Shown one piece after another: positions 42,841 to 52,456 of a DNA stretch of 64,000 bases. Both the position numbers and the translations under genes were made by a program. The stretch comes from Sphingorhabdus_B arenilitoris (lineage in GTDB: Bacteria > Pseudomonadota > Alphaproteobacteria > Sphingomonadales > Sphingomonadaceae), in the NCBI RefSeq assembly GCF_042651485.1, contig NZ_JBHSDH010000013.1, positions 1,178,001-1,242,000 of the forward strand, written 5' to 3'. A model generated the notes under the pieces. It did not search any database and was not told where the DNA came from. It was given only the letters and a program-made list of their open reading frames with translations. How positions within the stretch are numbered: position 1 is the stretch's first letter; every line of letters begins with the position of its first letter.

Positions 42841-43830
42841 TTACATTTTGGCCAATAATGGTGGTTGATACGGTAAGCTGCGCCGGTCCAATGCTTCGAT
42901 AAGTTTGATTTCTGCTTCCAACATTTTCACTCGGTCACGCCAGCCCGGATGCGTGCCATCACTCAATAGGCCAAGGCCTTTTTCCGGGCCGCGCCGCTGC
43001 CAAAAACGGACGGCTGCGCTGGGGTCGTAGCCCGCATTTACCATCAACCAGACCGATAACTGGTCGGCCTCTACCTCCGTTTGCAAAATCGCCTTTTTGC
43101 TTTTGCCGAACATCCTGCCAATGCCGCGCTTCACCTTCATTCCGTCCAGCCGCTTGCGATGTTCCAATATATTATGGGCAAGCTCATGCGCGACGATTGC
43201 GGCAAATTCTTCCGGATCGGGAGTATATTCGGCAAGGGCAGCGCTGATCCGCACATATTGGCCGTCCGCCCCTGCATCATCCTTCCCATCGGAGGAAATG
43301 ATAAATGTCGAGGCGCAAATGGCGGGCGGACGAAGCGCCACCGTGCGCTCCCGATTATCCGCCGCAGTTTTGATCGGTAAGTTCACCGCCTCCCCGCCGT
43401 CCAATAATTCCGCAAGGCGAGTGCCGATCATATCGGTCAGTTCAAAGCTGGGTTCATGTTTAATCAGCTCTCCCCCCCACCAAATGCCGCCGGGCAAATC
43501 GGTGAAGCTGTCGCCTTCACGCAAACCGGCTTTATCTGCTGGCCCGCCATCGACCAGCGCGGCAATCGCCACGGGCATCGGAAAGGCAAAGGCGGCCCGT
43601 GCAGTATCCCGGTCGGGATATTGGCGGTAACTATGGAGTGCCCATCCGGGATTATGCTGTCTATTCTTACAAAAAGGCGCATTGGCACCGGCCAGCCGGT
43701 AGCCTGTCGTGATGATCCGTTTATCAAGAGCAACAAGAGCGCGATAGGCGTCAATATCGGGCTGCTGCGGCACGGCACCGGCCGCAGCGGGTAAGAGCAA
43801 CACCAAAAAAAGGAATAAAAAACGCACCAT
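42841..43830 (-). CDS. Exported M48-family metallopeptidase with PDZ-like region
   Basis: A 329-residue exported protease. A signal peptide (FLFLFLVLLLPAAAGA) is followed by a PDZ-like segment (VDGGPADKAGLREGD, about 93-107). The zinc site is HELAH in AIVAHELAHNILEHR (His near 214 and 218), with the third ligand probably Glu in QTEVEADQLS. It probably acts in periplasmic quality control, by analogy with BepA/M48 proteins. It starts four bases after the end of the TsaC-type gene, so the two share a transcript. Confidence 0.88.
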   Translation of the reverse strand: MVRFLFLFLVLLLPAAAGAVPQQPDIDAYRALVALDKRIITTGYRLAGANAPFCKNRQHNPGWALHSYRQYPDRDTARAAFAFPMPVAIAALVDGGPADKAGLREGDSFTDLPGGIWWGGELIKHEPSFELTDMIGTRLAELLDGGEAVNLPIKTAADNRERTVALRPPAICASTFIISSDGKDDAGADGQYVRISAALAEYTPDPEEFAAIVAHELAHNILEHRKRLDGMKVKRGIGRMFGKSKKAILQTEVEADQLSVWLMVNAGYDPSAAVRFWQRRGPEKGLGLLSDGTHPGWRDRVKMLEAEIKLIEALDRRSLPYQPPLLAKM

Positions 43831-43834
43831 AGCC

Positions 43835-44791
43835 TTAACTTGATGCAGCCCGTTTTAACCGGTCGTGAATTGCAGCGCCTATGCCCGATTGCGGAATGGG
43901 CGCAACAGCGATCCGTTCAGATGACGATGCATCGGCAATATGCAAAGCGTCAAAAAGCCGCGCTGCCGCCTGCGCTAAATCGCCGGGCGCCGATAAATTA
44001 TCGTCGCCCTCTATCGCGCCAAAGCCAATATGCCATTCCCCCGCCTGCGCCGTTTCTGCATTCAGCCTGAGCGGTTTATTCGGCGCATAATGGCCGGCCA
44101 ATTGACCCGGCGCTTCGATTTTTGCGCTGGTCACCGGCATCGACGGACATCCCAAGATTCGCTGCGCCTCCATTTCGGTCACCGGTCCCTGGCGCAGCAT
44201 TTGCCAGCCACTTGGGCGCAGCGCGATGATCGTGGATTCGAGGCCCGCACTGCACGGACCGCCGTCCAATATCATAGGCGCAGCGCCGCCCAAACTGGCG
44301 GCAACATGGGCGGCTCTGGTCGGGCTGATCCCGCCGCTGCGATTGGCCGATGGTGCGGCAAGGCACAGGCCGCTAACGCGCAGCAATTGCTGCATCGCCG
44401 CATGGGCCGGACAGCGCAGCGCAATCGTCGGCAGCCCTGCGGTCACCGCTGCGGCAACATTTGCTTGCTGCGCCAGTGGCAGTACCAACGTCAATGGTCC
44501 CGGCCAAAATGCCGAGGCCAGCGCTTTGGCGCGATCGTCAAACTGCGCCAATGATTGGGCCGCCGCCATATCGGGAACGTGAACAATCAAGGGGTTAAAA
44601 TCGGGTCGTCCCTTGGTCCGATATATCGCCGCAACCGCGTCTGCATTGCTGGCATCGGCAGCAAGCCCGTAGACGGTTTCAGTCGGTACAGCGACAATAG
44701 CGCCAGCGCGCAGCAGGTCGGATGCGGCGAGAATGGCCGAATCGGTTACGGGGAAAATCCCGCTATTCCCTAGGGTGTTTGGGGCTGGCAT
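43835..44791 (-). CDS. L-threonylcarbamoyladenylate synthase (Sua5/TsaC type)
   Basis: A 318-residue enzyme that makes threonylcarbamoyl-AMP for the t6A modification of ANN-decoding tRNAs. The YrdC domain contains VAVPTETVYGLAADA (33-47), YRTKGRPDFNPLIVHV (57-72), SAFWPGPLTLVLP and CLAAPSANRSGGISPT. The extra C-terminal Sua5 domain (from about residue 215, GQLAGHYAPNKPLRL) makes it the longer Sua5 form. The start at 44791 lacks a strong ribosome binding site. It is divergent from the acyl-CoA dehydrogenase gene. Confidence 0.93.
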   Translation of the reverse strand: MPAPNTLGNSGIFPVTDSAILAASDLLRAGAIVAVPTETVYGLAADASNADAVAAIYRTKGRPDFNPLIVHVPDMAAAQSLAQFDDRAKALASAFWPGPLTLVLPLAQQANVAAAVTAGLPTIALRCPAHAAMQQLLRVSGLCLAAPSANRSGGISPTRAAHVAASLGGAAPMILDGGPCSAGLESTIIALRPSGWQMLRQGPVTEMEAQRILGCPSMPVTSAKIEAPGQLAGHYAPNKPLRLNAETAQAGEWHIGFGAIEGDDNLSAPGDLAQAAARLFDALHIADASSSERIAVAPIPQSGIGAAIHDRLKRAASS

Positions 44792-44842
44792 AAGGACACG
44801 CTATAACGTGCAAAATATATCAACACAGGAAAAATTTTATCC

Positions 44843-46582
44843 ATGAGCTTCACCGCGCCCACAACTGAGCAGATATTTGTTCTCAATCATATAACCGGCA
44901 TTGAGGAATTGGCCGCGCATGAAAGGTTCGCCGATGCGACTCCTGATATGGTGCAGGCTATTGTCGAAGGCGTGGGCGAATTTGCGGCGAACGAATTTGC
45001 CCCGCTTAACCGCATTGGCGATACCGTGGGTGCGCGGGTTCAGGATGGCCGGGTCGTCATGCCCGATGGATATGTGCAGGCGTATAAAAATTATGTTGCC
45101 AATGGCTGGGGGTCGATCAACGCCCCTGCCGAATTTGGCGGACAGGGCCTGCCCTTCTCGCTCGCCTTAATGGCGCTCGACAGTTTGGGCGCGGCGAATA
45201 TGGCCTTTGCATTATGCCCGATATTGTCGGTGGGTTCGATTGAATCCATCTATCACCATGGCAGCGACGCGCAGAAAGCTCTGTTCTTGCCGAAATTATC
45301 GACCGGCGAATGGACCGGCACGATGAACCTGACCGAACCACAAGCGGGCAGCGACGTGGGCGCGTTAAAAGCAACTGCAACGCCGCTGGGTGATGGCAAA
45401 TATCAAATTCGCGGGCAGAAAATCTATATCAGCTTTGGCGACCATGACATGGCCGACAATATCGTCCACCTGGTGCTTGCGCGCACGCCGGATGCTCCCG
45501 CTGGAACCAAGGGTATATCGTTATTTCTGGTGCCCAAATATCAGGTCGGGTCGGACGGCAGTATCGGCGCGCAAAATGACATTAAAGTCGTTTCAATCGA
45601 ACATAAAATGGGGATCAATGCGTCACCAACCTGCGTGCTTGCCTATGGGGAAGAGGGCGAATGTGTTGGCGAGCTGATTGGGCCGGAATTTGGCGGCATG
45701 CGGGCGATGTTCACGATGATGAATAATGCACGGATCAATGTCGGGCTACAGGGCGTACAAATTGGCGAGGCGGCAACGCAAAAGGCGATATGGTTTGCAC
45801 AAGAACGCACCCAATCGGCCCGCGCTGGCGGTGATAGCCGCGATCCTGTCGCGATTATCGAACATCCCGATGTGCGCCGGATGCTGCTGCGCATGAAAGC
45901 CGGAACGCAGGCCATTCGCGCTTTGCTTTATTATGCCGCCGGACAGGTGGACCGCGCTGCGCTCGATATTGACGGCGCGCGCGAGATGGCCGATTTGATG
46001 ACCCCGCTGGCAAAGCTTTATGGCACCGACATGGGCAGCGAAATTGCCTCGCTTGGCATACAGGTGCATGGCGGCATGGGCTATGTTGAGGAAACTGGCG
46101 CTGCGCAATATTACCGCGACGCCCGGATCGCACAAATTTACGAGGGCACAAACGGTATCCAAGCCGCTGACCTTGTTGGCCGCAAATTGGGCATAGGCGG
46201 CGGATCGGTGCTGATGGACCACCTAGCGCGAATTGGCGCTGAGGCAGGCGATGCACCCACACTCAAAGAGTTGGCGGGGGCCTGCACCGAGGTTGCCAGC
46301 TGGATGCTGAACCAAGCGTCGATTGATGACCGGTTGAGCGGCAGCTACGCCTTTACCACCATGGTATCTGTTGCAACCTGCGGCTGGTTAATGGCTACGC
46401 AATTGCGAGCAGCGCAGGCGGGACTGGATGGTGATCCAGATAATGCATTCCTGAAAGCAAAGACTGTGACTTGCCGCTATTATCTGGATGTAATGGTGGC
46501 AGAGGCATTATCGCTGAAAAACAGTGCGATGGCAGGGGCGGATTTGCTCTATGCGTTAAGCGCCGAAGAGATGGCGGGCTGA
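44843..46582 (+). CDS. Acyl-CoA dehydrogenase (DmdC/long-chain type)
   Basis: A 579-residue FAD enzyme that introduces the alpha,beta double bond in acyl-CoA. The extended N-terminus with NEFAPLNRIGD and the long C-terminal domain fit the 580-600-residue subgroup that includes DmdC. Flavin and substrate motifs are MNLTEPQAGSDVG (about 152-164) and the catalytic Glu region IYEGTNGIQAADLVGRKL (about 433-450). IQVHGGMGYVEE is also typical. No other beta-oxidation genes adjoin, so its specific acyl chain is open. It starts 51 bases from the divergent Sua5-type gene. Confidence 0.92.
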   Translation: MSFTAPTTEQIFVLNHITGIEELAAHERFADATPDMVQAIVEGVGEFAANEFAPLNRIGDTVGARVQDGRVVMPDGYVQAYKNYVANGWGSINAPAEFGGQGLPFSLALMALDSLGAANMAFALCPILSVGSIESIYHHGSDAQKALFLPKLSTGEWTGTMNLTEPQAGSDVGALKATATPLGDGKYQIRGQKIYISFGDHDMADNIVHLVLARTPDAPAGTKGISLFLVPKYQVGSDGSIGAQNDIKVVSIEHKMGINASPTCVLAYGEEGECVGELIGPEFGGMRAMFTMMNNARINVGLQGVQIGEAATQKAIWFAQERTQSARAGGDSRDPVAIIEHPDVRRMLLRMKAGTQAIRALLYYAAGQVDRAALDIDGAREMADLMTPLAKLYGTDMGSEIASLGIQVHGGMGYVEETGAAQYYRDARIAQIYEGTNGIQAADLVGRKLGIGGGSVLMDHLARIGAEAGDAPTLKELAGACTEVASWMLNQASIDDRLSGSYAFTTMVSVATCGWLMATQLRAAQAGLDGDPDNAFLKAKTVTCRYYLDVMVAEALSLKNSAMAGADLLYALSAEEMAG

Positions 46583-46591
46583 CGCTGGATA

Positions 46592-47917
46592 CTATCCCGC
46601 TGTCACCCGCCAGATACGGTTGCCAACATCGTCGCTGACCAGCAATCCGCCCGCCTTATCAACCGCGACCATAGTCGGGCGGCCTTGCGCATTTCCGTCT
46701 TTGTCCAAAAACCCGTCGAGCACAGGCAAGGGTTGTTCCACCGGGCGGCCATTGCGGAATTTGACGAAAATAACGTCATAGCCCGAAGCGGGCACGCGGT
46801 TCCATGAACCGTGCCGAGCGATAAAAGCACCCGACGCATATTTGTCGCCTAGCTTTGTCCCCCGCGAAAATACGAGGCCGAGCGGCGCGGTATGCGGGCC
46901 TAAACCATAGTCCGGGCGGCGTTCATATTGCCGCATTTCGGGCCGGACGTCTTCAATCCGTTCGTCGGTAAAGCCGCCCCAATAATGATAGGGCCAGCCG
47001 AAATCGGATCCTTCGGGAACCATGGTCAGATAATCGGGAACCATATCAGAACCCAGCATATCGCGTTCATTCACTACGGTCCACAGCTGCCCCTGATCGT
47101 CAAAATCCATACCAACCGGATTGCGCAGCCCCACACCCCATGGCACGCCCTTCCGCGTTTGCAGGTCAAATTCGATAATCATCGCACGCCCGCGTTCAAT
47201 CTCCATCCCGCCTTCGCCGATATTGCTGTTCGATCCGACGGCCACATAAAGCTTTTTGCCATCGGCGCTGGCGATCAGGTTTTTGGTCCAATGCATATTG
47301 GGCGCTTTGGCATTCATATTGAAGATATTGGCCGGTTTCTCGGCCGCCTTGGTATCTCCATCCTTATAGGGCACGGCGACAATGCCGGTCGTATTGGCAA
47401 TGAACAGGCGCCCGTCCACCAATGCCATACCAAAGGGAGAGGTTAACCCCTCCAGAAACACCGTCTTCATCTCCGCCTTACCATCGCCATCGGCGTCGCG
47501 CAGTAAGGTGATACGGTCGGCAGAGGGCACGCCCGCACCTGCTTTATCCATCAACCATCCGGCAACCCAATCGGTAATGCCGCCGCCTTTGCTTGGCTGT
47601 TTATTGGCTTCGGCAACCAGAACATCGCCATTGGGCAAAACATACATGTTGCGCGGATGATCGAGCCCTTCGGCAAAGGCGGCAACTTGCAAACCTTCCG
47701 CTGCATTGGGCTTTCCATCTTTGGACCAGCGTTTGACGTCCGCAACGTTAACCGTCGGAATTTTCTGAACCCGCGTTTCCACCGACTTTAATTGAACATT
47801 CGGTCCCGTCAGCTGCTCAATCGGCACCTGCGCGACATCGGGTCGTGTCGCCCAATATATACCGCCCGCAGCGGCAATAGCGCATAGGATTGAAATATTA
47901 CGAACATGATGTGCCAT
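46592..47917 (-). CDS. PQQ-type sugar (sorbosone/glucose) dehydrogenase-like protein
   Basis: A 441-residue six-bladed beta-propeller protein with an N-terminal anchor (ISILCAIAAAGGIYWA). Family stretches are GLDHPRNMYVLPNGDVLVAE, GLTSPFGMALVDGRLFIANT, GVGLRNPVGMDFDDQGQLW and ARHGSWNRVPASGYDVIFVK. The fold is that of soluble glucose dehydrogenase, which uses PQQ; whether this homologue binds PQQ is uncertain, as no pqq genes are nearby. The ATG at 47917 follows AAGGGG; the longer upstream frame lacks support. It lies in the periplasm and converges on the acyl-CoA dehydrogenase gene. Confidence 0.85.
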   Translation of the reverse strand: MAHHVRNISILCAIAAAGGIYWATRPDVAQVPIEQLTGPNVQLKSVETRVQKIPTVNVADVKRWSKDGKPNAAEGLQVAAFAEGLDHPRNMYVLPNGDVLVAEANKQPSKGGGITDWVAGWLMDKAGAGVPSADRITLLRDADGDGKAEMKTVFLEGLTSPFGMALVDGRLFIANTTGIVAVPYKDGDTKAAEKPANIFNMNAKAPNMHWTKNLIASADGKKLYVAVGSNSNIGEGGMEIERGRAMIIEFDLQTRKGVPWGVGLRNPVGMDFDDQGQLWTVVNERDMLGSDMVPDYLTMVPEGSDFGWPYHYWGGFTDERIEDVRPEMRQYERRPDYGLGPHTAPLGLVFSRGTKLGDKYASGAFIARHGSWNRVPASGYDVIFVKFRNGRPVEQPLPVLDGFLDKDGNAQGRPTMVAVDKAGGLLVSDDVGNRIWRVTAG

Positions 47918-47931
47918 GGTTGTTGCGCCCC

Positions 47932-48114
47932 TTATTTTCTCGCCACGTCCCAAAACCAGACCAGCAGCGCGGCGGCCGCACCTACGGCAAGTCCTGCGAC
48001 CATACCAATCGACGGCTGACCATAAGCAATGCCGATAATCGCGCCGCCCATTAACCCCGCAGCAACAAAAATCCCGCCAGCCATTTTATTATCTTTTGGT
48101 TTCATTTCATTCAT
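47932..48114 (-). CDS. Small membrane protein upstream of the sugar dehydrogenase
   Basis: A 60-residue protein, MNEMKPKDNKM..., with two Gly/Ala-rich transmembrane helices (IFVAAGLMGGAIIGIAYG and MVAGLAVGAAAALLVWFWDV). The ATG at 48114 follows AAGAGAAA; a frame from 48150 has no ribosome binding site. The stop is 14 bases before the next gene's start, so it is probably co-transcribed with the propeller dehydrogenase. Function unknown. Confidence 0.65.
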   Translation of the reverse strand: MNEMKPKDNKMAGGIFVAAGLMGGAIIGIAYGQPSIGMVAGLAVGAAAALLVWFWDVARK

Positions 48115-48299
48115 GTTTTCTCTTTGCCACCTTTGCCCCGAAACTGGCAAGCGCCTTATTCGGGTGAATAGTAAATATCCGGGTAACCAAGCGCTTTGAC
48201 GGTTAATCCATGCCTGTTTGGCATATGGGGTTCAGCAGGCACGTCGCACCCCGGCGCTGCCTGCACCCTCGAATAACAATAAATAGGTCGCAACCGCCC

Positions 48300-48509
48300 A
48301 TGTATCTGCCTTTATATGTTCAACCGCATGATGTGGCAGAGGCGGAGACGCTGATTTCCGATTACGGCAAACAAGCTGGATTGGAAGCCGCCGAACGGGC
48401 AGAAGCAAGCCGCAATGTCGGCAATCATATCCAATTTTGCCGCTGGCGGCAGATTGAACGGCTAATCATCATGCTGTCGGTCGAAACCACTCTGGGCACT
48501 ATCCACTGA
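48300..48509 (+). CDS. Small conserved protein of unknown function
   Basis: A 69-residue soluble protein beginning MYLPLYVQPHDVAEAETLIS. It is rich in charged residues, with a core AAERAEASRNVGNHIQFCRW and RQIERLIIML that resembles small proteins seen in sphingomonads. The final residues VETTLGTIH end the frame at TGA 48507-48509. There is no strong ribosome binding site. The 3' end faces the putA remnant on the other strand. I know of no function. Confidence 0.65.
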   Translation: MYLPLYVQPHDVAEAETLISDYGKQAGLEAAERAEASRNVGNHIQFCRWRQIERLIIMLSVETTLGTIH

Positions 48510-48529
48510 CCCCCGCAGCTATTTATGCG

Positions 48530-48762
48530 TGCAGGGGCGAATAGCAGCTTCGTGCCTTCGCTGTCGCCCAGCATCGCTTTGCCAAGGACAAGGCCCCATG
48601 TGGCGCTGTTCACCAATATGCTCGCCGATTACTCTTATGCGCGCGCCAATCGGCACCGGTCAGCTTGTCACTAATCAACAAGTCGGCGGTATCGGGGTCG
48701 GGCACACGCAAAAATGCTTCAGCTAGCGATAATAGCGCCTTGCCCTGCCAAAAAAGCGCGGG
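48530..48762 (-). pseudogene. Decayed fragment of putA (proline dehydrogenase/P5C dehydrogenase)
   Basis: Minus-strand translation from 48762 gives GKALLSLAEA, then FLRVPDPDTADLLISDKL and TGADWRAHKSNRRAY, ending at a stop (48610-48612). A one-base shift of frame restores LVNSATWGLVLGKAMLGD further on. Together these follow the N-terminal region of PutA, where 'LAEALLRVPDxxTxDxLIxDKI...W' and 'NxATWGLxxTGK' are typical. Stops upstream (TGA at 48763-48765) and loss of resemblance after about 48560 show that only a scrap of about 70 codons remains, interrupted by a frameshift. A functional putA would have to be elsewhere. The identification is by memory of the family pattern. Confidence 0.65.
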
Positions 48763-48816
48763 TCAAACAAGTTACAACAGAAATTAGTTTCCAGCCGCAA
48801 TATCAGGGTCTAGCCC

Positions 48817-50001
48817 CTAAAATGTCCCTATCTTTTGCTGCTCTATCCGGCTGCCATCGCTTTTTTTCAGGGTCATGGTCACCGTGCGTGCGGTCCAGTC
48901 AATATCCACCTGACCAAAATTTTCACTCGCCCAAAAGCCGCCCAGCCGTGCAGGATCGGGTTCGCGTGCGCCATTGTCACCGTCACCAAAAGCAAAGTTA
49001 AGCGAGCTTGAAGTGAATTCATATAATGGCCGCGATAGGCCGGGCACATTTTCGCGGTACATCGCAGCTGCATGGCGGTCGCCGCTCAATAATACCGCGT
49101 TATTGACATTTTTCGCCGCCAACAGCGCATATAGTTTTTCCCGCTGTTTTGGGAAATTATACCAGCTTTCATACCCATGCGCGCTGGTGATTACCTGCAC
49201 CGACGAAATAATGAACCGCAGGTCCGCCGGCCGCGCCAGCTCCGCCTCCAACCATTGCCACTGCGCATCGCCCAGCATCGTGGCAGCAGGGTCCACATTC
49301 GGGATGTATGGACCCAGCGGCGGGCGTTCCTTTTGATAGCGCATACGGGCCAGGTCCGACCGGAAAAATCGCGTATCCAGCAGGATGAACTGAACCCGTT
49401 TGCCCTCTGGTCCAACGATCCGGCTTTCATATACGCCGGGGCGCGAGCGAACCTGGTCAGCAGAACCCCAATAGTTTTCAAATATCTTTTCGGCATATTC
49501 CTTAAACGTGAAACTACCGCCGGCATCATTGGCCCCGTAATCATGGTCGTCCCAAGTGGCCATCATCGGCACATTTTTTCGGAAATCGGCAAATTGTTGC
49601 CGACTGGAAAGTTTGCGATAACTCGCCTGAAGCGACGGAATGGTTGCTGCGTGATTGGTTTCTGTGTCACCGTAGACATTATCGCCAATCAGAAAAAATG
49701 CCTGCGGTTTTTCAGCGGCGATAACATTCCAAAAATCCATGTCGCGATTCTCATTCACGCAAGAACCAAAGGCAAACCGCGTTATGACGCTGTCCAAGGG
49801 CAAGGACACGCCAGCAGGCGCAACTGGCAGGGCTTCATTCAGCCCCGCATAATATGGCCGCAACGCCTCCAATGCAGTTTGCGGAGCGGATGCCTTAGAA
49901 ACTGTGGGCGCAGCGGCGCTGCCTGTGGATCCGATATATGTCGCGCATCCCGATAGGGACAGCATCGAAAGCGCAAGCACCCAAACAATCTTCTGCCGCA
50001 T
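48817..50001 (-). CDS. PhoD-like alkaline phosphatase family lipoprotein
   Basis: A 394-residue calcineurin-type metallophosphatase. The signal peptide ends in a lipobox (LALSMLSLSGC), so it is probably membrane-anchored. Metal-binding motifs are FAFGSCVNENRDMDFW (Cys near 82), FFLIGDNVYGDTETN, TWDDHDYGANDAGGSF and LLSGDRHAAAMY. The length is shorter than Bacillus PhoD, and no Tat motif (twin Arg) is present, so export is probably by Sec. Likely substrates are phosphodiesters or phosphomonoesters in the periplasm. Confidence 0.88.
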   Translation of the reverse strand: MRQKIVWVLALSMLSLSGCATYIGSTGSAAAPTVSKASAPQTALEALRPYYAGLNEALPVAPAGVSLPLDSVITRFAFGSCVNENRDMDFWNVIAAEKPQAFFLIGDNVYGDTETNHAATIPSLQASYRKLSSRQQFADFRKNVPMMATWDDHDYGANDAGGSFTFKEYAEKIFENYWGSADQVRSRPGVYESRIVGPEGKRVQFILLDTRFFRSDLARMRYQKERPPLGPYIPNVDPAATMLGDAQWQWLEAELARPADLRFIISSVQVITSAHGYESWYNFPKQREKLYALLAAKNVNNAVLLSGDRHAAAMYRENVPGLSRPLYEFTSSSLNFAFGDGDNGAREPDPARLGGFWASENFGQVDIDWTARTVTMTLKKSDGSRIEQQKIGTF

Positions 50002-50085
50002 CCTAAGTCCTTTTGGCTGTTAACTGACGTAGGCGTGTTGCACCCAAAAAATGTCATCTGGATTACAATGAAGCGAACGAAATCG

Positions 50086-50613
50086 TTAACCGAATAACCA
50101 ATTCCCCATCAACCGGCCAAAGGGAAAGGTAAAAAATCCCGCAATCAACAAAGCGCCGAACACAAGTATTCGAACCTGTCTGCGATGCGATCCTACGTTA
50201 TGTTTGCGCGCAGACAAAATCAGCAACGGCACAGTCACTATCGTCAGCGCCGATAACAGGTGAATGTAACTGAACTCGCCGCGCCCAATAAGGCGAATGT
50301 CAAAGCTGATCAACGCAGTCGCGAACATAGCAACCGACCATATCCAACCCAAAATTCGGTGCAGTTTGTCTCCCCGTTTGCGCAGCATCATCACAGGTGT
50401 AATCAGCAGCGCTGTCAATATTGTGCCTAAATGTGCCCAAACCTGCCACGGCAGTGAATGCCATTGGTTATATCCCTTTGCGAGCGCGGTTCCCGCCGCC
50501 AAAATCAGCAGGATCGATAAACCGGCCATGCCTTTTTCTATCGCGTCAGGTTTCAGAGATTTCCTATAGGGTTTTCGGTTATTTGCCAAAAAATCTTCAA
50601 TCTTGCTGGCCAT
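50086..50613 (-). CDS. DUF2306-type membrane protein
   Basis: A 175-residue protein with four transmembrane helices: GLSILLILAAGTALAKG, AHLGTILTALLITPVMML, ILGWIWSVAMFATALIS, and IHLLSALTIVTVPLLILS, with a further hydrophobic C-terminal part. His-containing positions (KLHRILGWIW, SYIHLLSA) and the arrangement fit DUF2306, a family of unknown function. The ATG at 50613 (MASKIEDF) follows AAGGGGA; the long upstream frame runs into the divergent DUF885 gene and was rejected. Confidence 0.75.
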   Translation of the reverse strand: MASKIEDFLANNRKPYRKSLKPDAIEKGMAGLSILLILAAGTALAKGYNQWHSLPWQVWAHLGTILTALLITPVMMLRKRGDKLHRILGWIWSVAMFATALISFDIRLIGRGEFSYIHLLSALTIVTVPLLILSARKHNVGSHRRQVRILVFGALLIAGFFTFPFGRLMGNWLFG

Positions 50614-50668
50614 ATGCTTCCCCTTTGCATAGACCATAGAATAACAATATTCTCGGGAGAACCTAAAA

Positions 50669-52453
50669 ATGCGTAACTCGTTTTTGACTGCCGCCGCCGC
50701 ACTCGCGATTATTTCGATTGTTACGCCAGCGCCAGTCCAAGCTGAACAGGCCGCGCAGGCATCCTCCGCCGACACCGCGCTGGCGCAATTGGTTGAAGAA
50801 TATTGGGCTGATGCCCTCAAGGAATCGCCGGTTTTTGCAAGCTCGCTTGGCGTTGATGATTATGCCAATGAGCTTGGCGACTATAGTTTAGCGGGACTGG
50901 ACCGGCAGGCAAAATCGGCGGCGACCGTCCTCGCAAAGTTACGTGCAATCGGCAAAGATGGGTTAAGCGCCGCTGCCCAGGTTGACTATGCGATCTTGGA
51001 ACGCACACTGAGCGAGACAATTGAAGCCAATGGCATGGGGCAACGGGCGATCAACTTCACCAACCGGTCCGGATGGCATCAAACGGTTGCGGGCATGGCA
51101 GATAACTTACCCTTTCGCAGCGCCGCCGATTATCAAAGCTATAATAACCGGTTGAAACAATATGCCCGGGTGAATGATGAAAGCATCGCGGTTGCCAATG
51201 TCGCGATAAAGGGCAAATATACCCTGCCCTGCGATGCGCTTGACGGTTATGAAAAAACGATATCCGGCCTGATTGCCGAAGATGTGAAACAGTCTCGTTT
51301 CTATGCGCCTTATACGCGCAAAAAACCGGATAATATGGATGCCGAAGAATTTGAGGCCTTGGCCCTGCAAGCGGCGACGACAATCACGGCGCTCATTAAC
51401 CCTGCGGTGCAGAAACATTATGACTGGTATGTGCAGCAATATAAGCCCGCTTGTGCCAAAGGCCCTGGCGTGTCGGCCCAGCCCGGCGGCGCGGTTTATT
51501 ATGATTACCGGATCCGCAATCAAACAACGACCAACCTGACCGCTGATGAAATTCACTCAATCGGCCTGAACGAGGTCGCCCGCATCCGCGCGGAAATGGT
51601 CGAGGTTGCAAAGAAAGCTGGTTATGACAGCCGCGAGGCATTCATAGACCATTTGCGCACCGACCCCCAATATTATGCCAAAACGCCTGAGGAGTTGATG
51701 GAAAAAGTCGCGCGGGTGACAAAGATTATCGACGGGCAAATGCCCTCGCTCTTTGGCAAAATGCCGCGGCTACCGTATGGCATAAAGGAAATTCCGTCCG
51801 AAATAGCCGAGGGTACTACCACGGCCTATTACAATCCAGGCTCGCCCGAAATTGGCATTGCGGGATATTATTTTGTCAACACGTCCAAGCTGGATCAGCG
51901 CCCCTTGTGGGAAATACCTGCGCTCAGCGTCCATGAAGGCGTGCCCGGCCATCATCACCAAATTGCGCTGCAACAGGAATTGCCGTTATCCGACTTTCGC
52001 AAAAATGGCGCTTTTTTTACCGCATTTGTCGAAGGATGGGGGCTATATTCGGAACGGTTGGGCATCGAGATGGGGCTATATGATACCCCTGCAAAGGATA
52101 TGGGGCGGTTATCCTATGAAATGTGGCGCGCATGCAGGCTGGTTGTCGATACCGGAATTCATTCCAAAGGCTGGAGCAAGCAAAAGGCCATCGATTTCAT
52201 GACCGATAATACCGCCTTATCTGCGGCGAATATCGAAGCCGAAGTGAACCGATATATCAGCTGGCCGGGCCAAGCGCTGGCCTATAAATTGGGTGAGCTT
52301 AAAATCCGGGAACTACGCGAATTTGCCAGCAAGGAACTGGGCGCCCAATTCAAATTGGCGGCGTTTCACGACATAGTTTTGGGTCAGGGTGCTGTCCCGC
52401 TGGACGTATTAGAGACGCAAGTAAAGGATTGGGTCGCAAGCCAGAAGAAATAA
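50669..52453 (+). CDS. DUF885-family exported protein
   Basis: A 594-residue exported protein; the signal peptide ends at about residue 26 (APVQA). DUF885 proteins resemble M32-like metallopeptidases. The zinc motif HEGVPGHHHQ (His near 421 and 426-428) and the following FVEGWGLYSERLG with its Glu are visible, and GQALAYKLGELKIRELRE near the end is typical. Substrates are not known; a peptidase role is inferred. It starts 55 bases from the divergent DUF2306 gene with GGGAG before the ATG, and converges with the next gene, leaving three bases between stops. Confidence 0.85.
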   Translation: MRNSFLTAAAALAIISIVTPAPVQAEQAAQASSADTALAQLVEEYWADALKESPVFASSLGVDDYANELGDYSLAGLDRQAKSAATVLAKLRAIGKDGLSAAAQVDYAILERTLSETIEANGMGQRAINFTNRSGWHQTVAGMADNLPFRSAADYQSYNNRLKQYARVNDESIAVANVAIKGKYTLPCDALDGYEKTISGLIAEDVKQSRFYAPYTRKKPDNMDAEEFEALALQAATTITALINPAVQKHYDWYVQQYKPACAKGPGVSAQPGGAVYYDYRIRNQTTTNLTADEIHSIGLNEVARIRAEMVEVAKKAGYDSREAFIDHLRTDPQYYAKTPEELMEKVARVTKIIDGQMPSLFGKMPRLPYGIKEIPSEIAEGTTTAYYNPGSPEIGIAGYYFVNTSKLDQRPLWEIPALSVHEGVPGHHHQIALQQELPLSDFRKNGAFFTAFVEGWGLYSERLGIEMGLYDTPAKDMGRLSYEMWRACRLVVDTGIHSKGWSKQKAIDFMTDNTALSAANIEAEVNRYISWPGQALAYKLGELKIRELREFASKELGAQFKLAAFHDIVLGQGAVPLDVLETQVKDWVASQKK

Positions 52454-52456
52454 GCT

